Shown here: piece after piece, positions 34,342-46,374 of the stretch
How the letters are laid out: every line of letters begins with the position of its first letter
Numbering within the stretch: the first letter of the stretch is position 1
DNA from: Takifugu bimaculatus
Lineage: Eukaryota > Chordata > Actinopteri > Tetraodontiformes > Tetraodontidae
Length of the DNA stretch: 64,000 nucleotides
Direction: 5' to 3'
NCBI GenBank assembly: GCA_004026145.2
Contig: SWLE01000622.1
Span: 25,420-89,419 of the forward strand
Translations under genes and position numbers: made by a program
The notes under the pieces: model-generated
What the model saw: only the letters and a program-made list of their open reading frames with translations
What the model was told of the DNA's origin: nothing
Database searches by the model: none

Positions 34342-34564
34342 AAATCAATGGACAGTGTGGAGGGACTCGCCTCCTGAAGGAGTCAGTGAAGGCCACCTCA
34401 GGAGCCTTTTCTGGGCCCCCCAGTCAGGCTGGAGAACCTTCAAACAGCCCAAAATGAGCTGGATCTTTGCTGCCATCTCACCCTGCTGCACCTCAGTGCT
34501 CCACCTGAGCTGAGGGGCAGCTGGGAGAAGGTTCCCTGAGCCTCCCTGCTGAAGTAACCAGGAG
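34342..34564 (+). repeat. D block copy 27
   Basis: Long C array, 33538-34341 (804 bp). Confidence 0.95.
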
Positions 34565-34792
34565 GGTTAGAGTTAGGGTTAGGTTTGGAGTTAGGGTTAG
34601 GGTTAGGGTTGGAGTTATGTTAGGGTTAGGGTTAGGGTTGGAGTTAGGGTTAGGGTTAGGGTTGGGTTAGGGTTAGGGATGGAGTTAGGGTTAGGGTTAG
34701 GGTTGGAGTTATGTTAGGGTTAGGGTTAGGGTTGGAGTTAGGGTTAGGGTTAGGGTTGGGTTAGGGTTAGGGATGGAGTTAGGGTTAGGGTT

Positions 34793-35107
34793 ATATGCAT
34801 GTGTGTGTGTCTGTGTGTGAGTGAGTGTGAGAATGAGTAAGTGTGTAAGTAAATGAGTTCCTAAAGCACACACGCGCACTTACGCGCACGCGCGCACATA
34901 AGCGCACTTACGCGCACGCGCGCGCACTTACGCGTACATAAGCGCACTTACGCGCATACACGCGCACATGCGCGCACTTACGCGCGCACATAAGCGCACA
35001 TGCGCGCATAGTTGCACGTAATGTTTTTTAACGTAATATTTTGAAAGCTCTAATGTGCATGTGTGAGTGTCTGTGTGTGAGTGAGTGTGAGAATGAGTGA
35101 GAGAGGG
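34793..35107 (+). repeat. B block copy 30, 315-bp class
   Basis: Shares CGCACATGCGCGCACTTA with copies 26 and 28. Confidence 0.95.
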
Positions 35108-35455
35108 TTGGGTTAGGGTTAGGGTTTGGGTTAGGGTTAGGGTTAAGGTTAGCATTAGGGTTAGGGTTGGAGTTAGGGTTGGAGTTAGGGTTAGCATCAA
35201 GGTTAGCATTAGCATTAGGGTTGGGGTTAGGGTTAGAGTTAGCATTAGCATCAAGGTTAGCATTAGGGTTAGCATTAGGGTTGGAGTTAGGGTTAGCATT
35301 AGCATCAAGGTTAGCATTAGCATCAAGGTTAGCATTAGCATAAGGGTTAGCATTAGCATTAGGGTTGGGGTTAGGGTTGGAGTTAGGGTTAAGGTTAGCA
35401 TTAGGGTTAGGGTTAGTATTAGGGTTGGAGTTAGGGTTAAGGTTTGGGTTAGGGT

Positions 35456-35678
35456 AAATCAATGGACAGTGTGGAGGGACTCGCCTCCTGAAGGAGTCAG
35501 TGAAGGCCACCTCAGGAGCCTTTTCTGGGCCCCCCAGTCAGGCTGGAGAACCTTCAAACAGCCCAAAATGAGCTGGATCTTTGCTGCCATCTCACCCTGC
35601 TGCACCTCAGTGCTCCACCTGAGCTGAGGGGCAGCTGGGAGAAGGTTCCCTGAGCCTCCCTGCTGAAGTAACCAGGAG
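35456..35678 (+). repeat. D block copy 28
   Basis: C array 35108-35455 is 348 bp. Confidence 0.95.
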
Positions 35679-35965
35679 GGTTAGAGTTAGGGTTAGGGTT
35701 GGAGTTATGTTAGGGTTAGGGTTAGGGTTGGAGTTAGGGTTAGGGTTGGGTTAGGGTTAGGGTTAGGGTTAGGGTTGGAGTTAGGGTTAGGTTTGGAGTT
35801 AGGGTTAGGGTTAGGGTTGGAGTTATGTTAGGGTTAGGGTTAGGGTTGGAGTTAGGGTTAGGGTTAGGGTTAGGGTTGGGTTAGGGTTAGGGATGGAGTT
35901 AGGGTTAGGGTTAGGGTTAGGGTTAGGGTTGGGTTAGGGTTAGGGATGGAGTTAGGGTTAGGGTT

Positions 35966-36280
35966 ATATGCATGTGTGTGTGTCTGTGTGTGAGTGAGTG
36001 TGAGAATGAGTAAGTGTGTAAGTAAATGAGTTCCTAAAGCACACACGCGCACTTACGCGCACGCGCGCACATAAGCGCACTTACGCGCACGCGCGCGCAC
36101 TTACGCGTACATAAGCGCACTTACGCGCATACACGCGCACACGCGCGCACTTACGCGCGCACATAAGCGCACATGCGCGCATAGTTGCACGTAATGTTTT
36201 TTAACGTAATATTTTGAAAGCTCTAATGTGCATGTGTGAGTGTCTGTGTGTGAGTGAGTGTGAGAATGAGTGAGAGAGGG
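35966..36280 (+). repeat. B block copy 31, 315-bp class
   Basis: Leads into an 858-bp C array. Confidence 0.95.
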
Positions 36281-37138
36281 TTGGGTTAGGGTTAGGGTTT
36301 GGGTTAGGGTTAGGGTTAAGGTTAGCATTAGGGTTAGGGTTGGAGTTAGGCTTGGAGTTAGGGTTAGCATCAAGGTTAGCATTAGCATTAGGGTTGGGGT
36401 TAGGGTTAGAGTTAGCATTAGCATCAAGGTTAGCATTAGGGTTAGCATTAGCATTAGGGTTGGAGTTAGGGTTAGGGTTAGCATTAGCATCAAGGTTAGC
36501 ATTAGCATCAGGGTTAGCATTAGCATTAGGGTTGGGGTTAGGGTTGGAGTTAGGGTTAAGGTTAGCATTAGGGTTAGTATTAGGGTTAGGGTTGGAGTTA
36601 GGGTTAGCATCAAGGTTAGCATTAGCATTAGGGTTGGGGTTAGGGTTAGAGTTAGCATTAGCATCAAGGTTAGCATTAGCATTAGGGTTAGCATTAGCAT
36701 TAGGGTTGGAGTTAGAGTTAGAGTTAGCATTAGCATCAAGGTTAGCATTAGCATTAGGGTTGGAGTTAGGGTTAGCATTAGCATCAAGGTTAGCATTAGC
36801 ATCAAGGTTAGCATTAGCATTAGGGTTGGAGTTAGGGTTAGGGTTAGCATTAGCATCAAGGTTAGCATTAGGGTTGGGGTTAGGGTTGGAGTTAGGGTTA
36901 AGGTTAGCATTAGGGTTAGGGTTAGGGTTGGAGTTAGGGTTAGCATTAGGGTTAGCATTAGCATAAGGGTTAGCATTAGCATTAGGGTTGGGGTTAGGGT
37001 TGGAGTTAGGGTTGGAGTTAGGGTTAAGGTTAGCATTAGGGTTAGGGTTAGTATTAGGGTTGGAGTTAGGGTTAAGGTTAGCATTAGGGTTAGGGTTAGT
37101 ATTAGGGTTGGAGTTAGGGTTAAGGTTTGGGTTAGGGT

Positions 37139-37361
37139 AAATCAATGGACAGTGTGGAGGGACTCGCCTCCTGAAGGAGTCAGTGAAGGCCACCTCAGGA
37201 GCCTTTTCTGGGCCCCCCAGTCAGGCTGGAGAACCTTCAAACAGCCCAAAATGAGCTGGATCTTTGCTGCCATCTCACCCTGCTGCACCTCAGTGCTCCA
37301 CCTGAGCTGAGGGGCAGCTGGGAGAAGGTTCCCTGAGCCTCCCTGCTGAAGTAACCAGGAG
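37139..37361 (+). repeat. D block copy 29
   Basis: C array 36281-37138 is 858 bp, the same length as before copies 32 and 33, and all three give the same 346-codon open frame. Confidence 0.95.
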
Positions 37362-37506
37362 GGTTAGAGTTAGGGTTAGGTTTGGAGTTAGGGTTAGGTT
37401 TGGAGTTAGGGTTAGGGTTAGGGTTGGAGTTATGTTAGGGTTAGGGTTAGGGTTGGGTTAGGGTTAGGGTTGGGTTAGGGTTAGGGATGGAGTTAGGGTT
37501 AGGGTT

Positions 37507-37783
37507 ATATGCATGTGTGTGTGTCTGTGTGTGAGTGAGTGTGAGAATGAGTAAGTGTGTAAGTAAATGAGTTCCTAAAGCACACACGCGCACTTACGCG
37601 CACGCGCGCGCACATAAGCGCACTTACGCGCATACGCGCGCACACGCGCGCACTTACGCGCGCACATAAGCGCACATGCGCGCATAGTTGCACGTAATGT
37701 TTTTTAACGTAATATTTTGAAAGCTCTAATGTGCATGTGTGAGTGTCTGTGTGTGAGTGAGTGTGAGAATGAGTGAGAGAGGG
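37507..37783 (+). repeat. B block copy 32, 277-bp class
   Basis: Leads into the internally duplicated 684-bp C array. Confidence 0.95.
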
Positions 37784-38467
37784 TTGGGTTAGGGTTAGGG
37801 TTAAGGTTAGCATTAGGGTTAAGGTTAGCATTAGGGTTAGGGTTGGAGTTAGGGTTGGGGTTAGGGTTAAGGTTAGCATTAGGGTTAGTATTAGGGTTAG
37901 GGTTAGGGTTGGAGTTAGGGTTAGCATCAAGGTTAGCATTAGCATTAGGGTTGGGGTTAGGGTTAGAGTTAGCATTAGCATCAAGGTTAGCATTAGCATT
38001 AGGGTTAGCATTAGCATTAGGGTTGGAGTTAGGGTTAGCATTAGCATCAAGGTTAGCATTAGCATCAAGGTTAGCATTAGCATTAGGGTTGGAGTTAGGG
38101 TTAAGGTTAGCATTAGGGTTAGGGTTGGAGTTAGGGTTGGGGTTAGGGTTAAGGTTAGCATTAGGGTTAGTATTAGGGTTAGGGTTAGGGTTGGAGTTAG
38201 GGTTAGCATCAAGGTTAGCATTAGCATTAGGGTTGGGGTTAGGGTTAGAGTTAGCATTAGCATCAAGGTTAGCATTAGCATTAGGGTTAGCATTAGCATT
38301 AGGGTTGGAGTTAGGGTTAGCATTAGCATCAAGGTTAGCATTAGCATCAAGGTTAGCATTAGCATAAGGGTTAGCATTAGCATTAGGGTTGGAGTTAGGG
38401 TTAAGGTTAGCATTAGGGTTAGGGTTAGTATTAGGGTTGGAGTTAGGGTTAAGGTTTGGGTTAGGGT

Positions 38468-38690
38468 AAATCAATGGACAGTGTGGAGGGACTCGCCTCC
38501 TGAAGGAGTCAGTGAAGGCCACCTCAGGAGCCTTTTCTGGGCCCCCCAGTCAGGCTGGAGAACCTTCAAACAGCCCAAAATGAGCTGGATCTTTGCTGCC
38601 ATCTCACCCTGCTGCACCTCAGTGCTCCACCTGAGCTGAGGGGCAGCTGGGAGAAGGTTCCCTGAGCCTCCCTGCTGAAGTAACCAGGAG
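38468..38690 (+). repeat. D block copy 30
   Basis: C array 37784-38467 is 684 bp and contains an internal duplication of roughly half its length. Confidence 0.95.
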
Positions 38691-39504
38691 GGTTAGAGTT
38701 AGGGTTAGGTTTGGAGTTAGGGTTAGGTTTGGAGTTAGGGTTAGGGTTAGGGTTGGAGTTATGTTAGGGTTAGGGTTAGGGTTGGAGTTAGGGTTAGGGT
38801 TAGGGTTAGGGTTGGGTTAGGGTTAGGGATGGAGTTAGGGTTAGGGTTAGGGTTGGAGTTATGTTAGGGTTAGGGTTAGGGTTGGAGTTAGGGTTAGGGT
38901 TAGGGTTGGGTTAGGGTTAGGGATGGAGTTAGGGTTAGGGTTAGGGTTGGAGTTATGTTAGGGTTAGGGTTAGGGTTGGAGTTAGCATTAGCATTAGGGT
39001 TGGGGTTAGGGTTAGAGTTAGCATTAGCATCAAGGTTAGCATTAGGGTTAGCATTAGCATTAGGGTTGGAGTTAGGGTTAGGGTTAGCATTAGCATCAAG
39101 GTTAGCATTAGCATCAGGGTTAGCATTAGCATTAGGGTTGGGGTTAGGGTTAGACTTAGCATTAGCATCAAGGTTAGCATTAGGGTTAGGGTTAGTATTA
39201 GGGTTGGAGTTAGGGTTAGAGTTAGCATTAGCATCAAGGTTAGCATTAGCATTAGGGTTGGAGTTAGGGTTAGGGTTAGCATTAGCATCAAGGTTAGCAT
39301 TAGCATCAAGGTTAGCATTAGCATTAGGGTTGGAGTTAGGGTTAGGGTTAGCATTAGCATCAAGGTTAGCATTAGCATCAAGGTTAGCATTAGCATAAGG
39401 GTTAGCATTAGGGTTGGGGTTAGGGTTGGAGTTAGGGTTAAGGTTAGCATTAGGGTTAGGGTTAGTATTAGGGTTGGAGTTAGGGTTAAGGTTTGGGTTA
39501 GGGT

Positions 39505-39727
39505 AAATCAATGGACAGTGTGGAGGGACTCGCCTCCTGAAGGAGTCAGTGAAGGCCACCTCAGGAGCCTTTTCTGGGCCCCCCAGTCAGGCTGGAGAAC
39601 CTTCAAACAGCCCAAAATGAGCTGGATCTTTGCTGCCATCTCACCCTGCTGCACCTCAGTGCTCCACCTGAGCTGAGGGGCAGCTGGGAGAAGGTTCCCT
39701 GAGCCTCCCTGCTGAAGTAACCAGGAG
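39505..39727 (+). repeat. D block copy 31
   Basis: Preceded by a fused A/C array, 38691-39504 (814 bp), without a B block; A-type repeats change to C-type near 38982. Confidence 0.95.
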
Positions 39728-39914
39728 GGTTAGAGTTAGGGTTAGGTTTGGAGTTAGGGTTAGGGTTGGAGTTATGTTAGGGTTAGGGTTAGGGTTAGGG
39801 TTAGGGTTGGAGTTATGTTAGGGTTAGGGTTAGGGTTGGAGTTAGGGTTAGGGTTAGGGTTGGGTTAGGGTTAGGGTTAGGGTTAGGGTTAGGGATGGAG
39901 TTAGGGTTAGGGTT

Positions 39915-40179
39915 ATATGCATGTGTGTGTGTCTGTGTGTGAGTGAGTGTGAGAATGAGTAAGTGTGTAAGTAAATGAGTTCCTAAAGCACACACGCGCA
40001 CTTACGCGCACGCGCGCGCACTTACGCGTACATAAGCGCACTTACGCGCACACGCGCGCACATAAGCGCACATGCGCGCATAGTTGCACGTAATGTTTTT
40101 TAACGTAATATTTTGAAAGCTCTAATGTGCATGTGTGAGTGTCTGTGTGTGAGTGAGTGTGAGAATGAGTGAGAGAGGG
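39915..40179 (+). repeat. B block copy 33, 265-bp class
   Basis: First B of the 2145-bp tandem pair. Confidence 0.95.
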
Positions 40180-41037
40180 TTGGGTTAGGGTTAGGGTTTG
40201 GGTTAGGGTTAGGGTTAAGGTTAGCATTAGGGTTAGGGTTGGAGTTAGGCTTGGAGTTAGGGTTAGCATCAAGGTTAGCATTAGCATTAGGGTTGGGGTT
40301 AGGGTTAGAGTTAGCATTAGCATCAAGGTTAGCATTAGGGTTAGCATTAGCATTAGGGTTGGAGTTAGGGTTAGGGTTAGCATTAGCATCAAGGTTAGCA
40401 TTAGCATCAGGGTTAGCATTAGCATTAGGGTTGGGGTTAGGGTTGGAGTTAGGGTTAAGGTTAGCATTAGGGTTAGTATTAGGGTTAGGGTTGGAGTTAG
40501 GGTTAGCATCAAGGTTAGCATTAGCATTAGGGTTGGGGTTAGGGTTAGAGTTAGCATTAGCATCAAGGTTAGCATTAGCATTAGGGTTAGCATTAGCATT
40601 AGGGTTGGAGTTAGAGTTAGAGTTAGCATTAGCATCAAGGTTAGCATTAGCATTAGGGTTGGAGTTAGGGTTAGCATTAGCATCAAGGTTAGCATTAGCA
40701 TCAAGGTTAGCATTAGCATTAGGGTTGGAGTTAGGGTTAGGGTTAGCATTAGCATCAAGGTTAGCATTAGGGTTGGGGTTAGGGTTGGAGTTAGGGTTAA
40801 GGTTAGCATTAGGGTTAGGGTTAGGGTTGGAGTTAGGGTTAGCATTAGGGTTAGCATTAGCATAAGGGTTAGCATTAGCATTAGGGTTGGGGTTAGGGTT
40901 GGAGTTAGGGTTGGAGTTAGGGTTAAGGTTAGCATTAGGGTTAGGGTTAGTATTAGGGTTGGAGTTAGGGTTAAGGTTAGCATTAGGGTTAGGGTTAGTA
41001 TTAGGGTTGGAGTTAGGGTTAAGGTTTGGGTTAGGGT

Positions 41038-41260
41038 AAATCAATGGACAGTGTGGAGGGACTCGCCTCCTGAAGGAGTCAGTGAAGGCCACCTCAGGAG
41101 CCTTTTCTGGGCCCCCCAGTCAGGCTGGAGAACCTTCAAACAGCCCAAAATGAGCTGGATCTTTGCTGCCATCTCACCCTGCTGCACCTCAGTGCTCCAC
41201 CTGAGCTGAGGGGCAGCTGGGAGAAGGTTCCCTGAGCCTCCCTGCTGAAGTAACCAGGAG
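41038..41260 (+). repeat. D block copy 32
   Basis: C array 40180-41037 is 858 bp, like that of copies 29 and 33. Confidence 0.95.
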
Positions 41261-41547
41261 GGTTAGAGTTAGGGTTAGGGTTGGAGTTATGTTAGGGTTA
41301 GGGTTAGGGTTGGAGTTAGGGTTAGGGTTAGGGTTGGGTTAGGGTTAGGGTTAGGGTTAGGGTTGGAGTTAGGGTTAGGTTTGGAGTTAGGGTTAGGGTT
41401 GGAGTTATGTTAGGGTTAGGGTTAGGGTTGGAGTTAGGGTTAGGGTTAGGGTTAGGGTTGGGTTAGGGTTAGGGATGGAGTTAGGGTTAGGGTTAGGGTT
41501 AGGGTTAGGGTTGGGTTAGGGTTAGGGATGGAGTTAGGGTTAGGGTT

Positions 41548-41862
41548 ATATGCATGTGTGTGTGTCTGTGTGTGAGTGAGTGTGAGAATGAGTAAGTGTG
41601 TAAGTAAATGAGTTCCTAAAGCACACACGCGCACTTACGCGCACGCGCGCACATAAGCGCACTTACGCGCACGCGCGCGCACTTACGCGTACATAAGCGC
41701 ACTTACGCGCATACACGCGCACACGCGCGCACTTACGCGCGCACATAAGCGCACATGCGCGCATAGTTGCACGTAATGTTTTTTAACGTAATATTTTGAA
41801 AGCTCTAATGTGCATGTGTGAGTGTCTGTGTGTGAGTGAGTGTGAGAATGAGTGAGAGAGGG
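41548..41862 (+). repeat. B block copy 34, 315-bp class
   Basis: Followed by a 197-bp fused C/A array (41863-42059) with no D block. Confidence 0.95.
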
Positions 41863-42059
41863 TTAGGGTTAAGGTTAGCATTAGGGTTAAGGTTAGCATT
41901 AGGGTTAGGGTTGGAGTTATGTTAGGGTTAGGGTTAGGGTTAGGGTTAGGGTTGGAGTTATGTTAGGGTTAGGGTTAGGGTTGGAGTTAGGGTTAGGGTT
42001 AGGGTTGGGTTAGGGTTAGGGTTAGGGTTAGGGTTAGGGATGGAGTTAGGGTTAGGGTT

Positions 42060-42324
42060 ATATGCATGTGTGTGTGTCTGTGTGTGAGTGAGTGTGAGAA
42101 TGAGTAAGTGTGTAAGTAAATGAGTTCCTAAAGCACACACGCGCACTTACGCGCACGCGCGCGCACTTACGCGTACATAAGCGCACTTACGCGCACACGC
42201 GCGCACATAAGCGCACATGCGCGCATAGTTGCACGTAATGTTTTTTAACGTAATATTTTGAAAGCTCTAATGTGCATGTGTGAGTGTCTGTGTGTGAGTG
42301 AGTGTGAGAATGAGTGAGAGAGGG
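42060..42324 (+). repeat. B block copy 35, 265-bp class
   Basis: Exactly 2145 bp after copy 33. Confidence 0.95.
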
Positions 42325-43182
42325 TTGGGTTAGGGTTAGGGTTTGGGTTAGGGTTAGGGTTAAGGTTAGCATTAGGGTTAGGGTTGGAGTTAGGCTTGGA
42401 GTTAGGGTTAGCATCAAGGTTAGCATTAGCATTAGGGTTGGGGTTAGGGTTAGAGTTAGCATTAGCATCAAGGTTAGCATTAGGGTTAGCATTAGCATTA
42501 GGGTTGGAGTTAGGGTTAGGGTTAGCATTAGCATCAAGGTTAGCATTAGCATCAGGGTTAGCATTAGCATTAGGGTTGGGGTTAGGGTTGGAGTTAGGGT
42601 TAAGGTTAGCATTAGGGTTAGTATTAGGGTTAGGGTTGGAGTTAGGGTTAGCATCAAGGTTAGCATTAGCATTAGGGTTGGGGTTAGGGTTAGAGTTAGC
42701 ATTAGCATCAAGGTTAGCATTAGCATTAGGGTTAGCATTAGCATTAGGGTTGGAGTTAGAGTTAGAGTTAGCATTAGCATCAAGGTTAGCATTAGCATTA
42801 GGGTTGGAGTTAGGGTTAGCATTAGCATCAAGGTTAGCATTAGCATCAAGGTTAGCATTAGCATTAGGGTTGGAGTTAGGGTTAGGGTTAGCATTAGCAT
42901 CAAGGTTAGCATTAGGGTTGGGGTTAGGGTTGGAGTTAGGGTTAAGGTTAGCATTAGGGTTAGGGTTAGGGTTGGAGTTAGGGTTAGCATTAGGGTTAGC
43001 ATTAGCATAAGGGTTAGCATTAGCATTAGGGTTGGGGTTAGGGTTGGAGTTAGGGTTGGAGTTAGGGTTAAGGTTAGCATTAGGGTTAGGGTTAGTATTA
43101 GGGTTGGAGTTAGGGTTAAGGTTAGCATTAGGGTTAGGGTTAGTATTAGGGTTGGAGTTAGGGTTAAGGTTTGGGTTAGGGT

Positions 43183-43405
43183 AAATCAATGGACAGTGTG
43201 GAGGGACTCGCCTCCTGAAGGAGTCAGTGAAGGCCACCTCAGGAGCCTTTTCTGGGCCCCCCAGTCAGGCTGGAGAACCTTCAAACAGCCCAAAATGAGC
43301 TGGATCTTTGCTGCCATCTCACCCTGCTGCACCTCAGTGCTCCACCTGAGCTGAGGGGCAGCTGGGAGAAGGTTCCCTGAGCCTCCCTGCTGAAGTAACC
43401 AGGAG
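43183..43405 (+). repeat. D block copy 33
   Basis: Exactly 2145 bp after copy 32. C array 42325-43182 is 858 bp. Confidence 0.95.
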
Positions 43406-43550
43406 GGTTAGAGTTAGGGTTAGGTTTGGAGTTAGGGTTAGGTTTGGAGTTAGGGTTAGGGTTAGGGTTGGAGTTATGTTAGGGTTAGGGTTAGGGTTGG
43501 GTTAGGGTTAGGGTTGGGTTAGGGTTAGGGATGGAGTTAGGGTTAGGGTT

Positions 43551-43827
43551 ATATGCATGTGTGTGTGTCTGTGTGTGAGTGAGTGTGAGAATGAGTAAGT
43601 GTGTAAGTAAATGAGTTCCTAAAGCACACACGCGCACTTACGCGCACGCGCGCGCACATAAGCGCACTTACGCGCATACGCGCGCACACGCGCGCACTTA
43701 CGCGCGCACATAAGCGCACATGCGCGCATAGTTGCACGTAATGTTTTTTAACGTAATATTTTGAAAGCTCTAATGTGCATGTGTGAGTGTCTGTGTGTGA
43801 GTGAGTGTGAGAATGAGTGAGAGAGGG
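43551..43827 (+). repeat. B block copy 36, 277-bp class
   Basis: Exactly 6044 bp after copy 32. Confidence 0.95.
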
Positions 43828-44510
43828 TTGGGTTAGGGTTAGGGTTAAGGTTAGCATTAGGGTTAAGGTTAGCATTAGGGTTAGGGTTGGAGTTAGGGTT
43901 GGGGTTAGGGTTAAGGTTAGCATTAGGGTTAGTATTAGGGTTAGGGTTAGGGTTGGAGTTAGGGTTAGCATCAAGGTTAGCATTAGCATTAGGGTTGGGG
44001 TTAGGGTTAGAGTTAGCATTAGCATCAAGGTTAGCATTAGCATTAGGGTTAGCATTAGCATTAGGGTTGGAGTTAGGGTTAGCATTAGCATCAAGGTTAG
44101 CATTAGCATCAAGGTTAGCATTAGCATTAGGGTTGGAGTTAGGGTTAAGGTTAGCATTAGGGTTAGGGTTGGAGTTAGGGTTGGGGTTAGGGTTAAGGTT
44201 AGCATTAGGGTTAGTATTAGGGTTAGGGTTAGGGTTGGAGTTAGGGTTAGCATCAAGGTTAGCATTAGCATTAGGGTTGGGGTTAGGGTTAGAGTTAGCA
44301 TTAGCATCAAGGTTAGCATTAGCATTAGGGTTAGCATTAGCATTAGGGTTGGAGTTAGGGTTAGCATTAGCATCAAGGTTAGCATTAGCATCAAGGTTAG
44401 CATTAGCATAAGGGTTAGCATTAGCATTAGGGTTGGAGTTAGGGTTAAGGTTAGCATTAGGGTTAGGGTAGTATTAGGGTTGGAGTTAGGGTTAAGGTTT
44501 GGGTTAGGGT

Positions 44511-44733
44511 AAATCAATGGACAGTGTGGAGGGACTCGCCTCCTGAAGGAGTCAGTGAAGGCCACCTCAGGAGCCTTTTCTGGGCCCCCCAGTCAGGCTG
44601 GAGAACCTTCAAACAGCCCAAAATGAGCTGGATCTTTGCTGCCATCTCACCCTGCTGCACCTCAGTGCTCCACCTGAGCTGAGGGGCAGCTGGGAGAAGG
44701 TTCCCTGAGCCTCCCTGCTGAAGTAACCAGGAG
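44511..44733 (+). repeat. D block copy 34
   Basis: C array 43828-44510 is 683 bp, one base shorter than its counterpart before copy 30 (a missing T near 44469), which breaks the frame. Confidence 0.95.
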
Positions 44734-45543
44734 GGTTAGAGTTAGGGTTAGGTTTGGAGTTAGGGTTAGGTTTGGAGTTAGGGTTAGGGTTAGGGTTGGA
44801 GTTATGTTAGGGTTAGGGTTAGGGTTGGAGTTAGGGTTAGGTTAGGGTTAGGGTGGGTTAGGGTTAGGGATGGAGTTAGGGTAGGGTTAGGGTTGGAGTT
44901 ATGTTAGGGTTAGGGTTAGGGTTGGAGTTAGGGTTAGGGTTAGGGTTGGGTTAGGGTTAGGGATGGAGTTAGGGTTAGGGTTAGGGTTGGAGTTATGTTA
45001 GGGTTAGGGTTAGGGTTGGAGTTAGCATTAGCATTAGGGTTGGGGTTAGGGTTAGAGTTAGCATTAGCATCAAGGTTAGCATTAGGGTTAGCATTAGCAT
45101 TAGGGTTGGAGTTAGGGTTAGGGTTAGCATTAGCATCAAGGTTAGCATTAGCATCAGGGTTAGCATTAGCATTAGGGTTGGGGTTAGGGTTAGACTTAGC
45201 ATTAGCATCAAGGTTAGCATTAGGGTTAGGGTTAGTATTAGGGTTGGAGTTAGGGTTAGAGTTAGCATTAGCATCAAGGTTAGCATTAGCATTAGGGTTG
45301 GAGTTAGGGTTAGGGTTAGCATTAGCATCAAGGTTAGCATTAGCATCAAGGTTAGCATTAGCATTAGGGTTGGAGTAGGGTTAGGGTTAGCATTAGCATC
45401 AAGGTTAGCATTAGCATCAAGGTTAGCATTAGCATAAGGGTTAGCATTAGGGTTGGGGTTAGGGTTGGAGTTAGGGTTAAGGTTAGCATTAGGGTTAGGG
45501 TTAGTATTAGGGTTGGAGTTAGGGTTAAGGTTTGGGTTAGGGT

Positions 45544-45766
45544 AAATCAATGGACAGTGTGGAGGGACTCGCCTCCTGAAGGAGTCAGTGAAGGCCACCT
45601 CAGGAGCCTTTTCTGGGCCCCCCAGTCAGGCTGGAGAACCTTCAAACAGCCCAAAATGAGCTGGATCTTTGCTGCCATCTCACCCTGCTGCACCTCAGTG
45701 CTCCACCTGAGCTGAGGGGCAGCTGGGAGAAGGTTCCCTGAGCCTCCCTGCTGAAGTAACCAGGAG
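45544..45766 (+). repeat. D block copy 35
   Basis: Fused A/C array 44734-45543 (810 bp) without B, counterpart of that before copy 31 but with several one-base deletions. Confidence 0.95.
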
Positions 45767-45955
45767 GGTTAGAGTTAGGGTTAGGTTTGGAGTTAGGGTT
45801 AGGGTTGGAGTTATGTTAGGGTTAGGGTTAGGGTTAGGGTTAGGGTTGGAGTTATGTTAGGGTTAGGGTTAGGGTTGGAGTTGGGTTAGGGTTAGGGTGG
45901 TTGGGTTAGGGTTAGGGTTAGGGTTAGGGTTAGGGATTGAGTTAGGGTTAGGGTT

Positions 45956-46219
45956 ATATGCATGTGTGTGTGTCTGTGTGTGAGTGAGTGTGAGAATGAG
46001 TAAGTGTGTAAGTAAATGAGTTCCTAAAGCACACACGCGCACTTACGCGCACGCGCGCGCACTTACGCGTACATAAGCGCACTTACGCGCACACGCGCGC
46101 ACATAAGCGCACATGCGCGCATAGTTGCACGTAATGTTTTTAACGTAATATTTTGAAAGCTCTAATGTGCATGTGTGAGTGTCTGTGTGTGAGTGAGTGT
46201 GAGAATGAGTGAGAGAGGG
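45956..46219 (+). repeat. B block copy 37, 264 bp
   Basis: The 265-bp class with one T missing in the T-run. Followed by a 155-bp fused array without D. Confidence 0.95.
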
Positions 46220-46374
46220 TTGGGTTAGGGTTAGGGTTTGGGTTAGGGTTAGGGTTAAGGTTAGCATTAGGGTTAGGGTTAGGGTTAGGGTTGGAGTTAT
46301 GTTAGGGTTAGGGTTAGGGTTGGAGTTAGGGTTAGGGTTGGGTTAGGGTTAGGGATGGAGTTAGGGTTAGGGTT

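Larger units (their letters stand above)
33223..35678 (+). repeat. Two-unit repeat V, member 3
   Basis: B29-D27-B30-D28. The first unit carries an 804-bp C array instead of the roughly 440-bp form. Confidence 0.82.
36281..40179 (+). repeat. 6.04-kb duplicated segment, copy 1
   Basis: C858-D29-B277-C684-D30-fused array-D31-B265. Recurs at 42325-46219. Confidence 0.88.
39915..42059 (+). repeat. 2145-bp tandem duplication, copy 1
   Basis: B33, 858-bp C array, D32, array, B34 and a fused array. B33 to B35 and D32 to D33 are both exactly 2145 bp apart. Confidence 0.9.
42060..43405 (+). repeat. 2145-bp tandem duplication, copy 2 (shared part)
   Basis: B35, 858-bp C array and D33. After D33 the sequence follows the D29 neighbourhood instead. 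Confidence 0.88.
42325..46219 (+). repeat. 6.04-kb duplicated segment, copy 2
   Basis: Same order as 36281-40179. The shift is 6044 bp at the start and drops to 6039 bp by D35, through scattered one-base losses. Confidence 0.88.
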
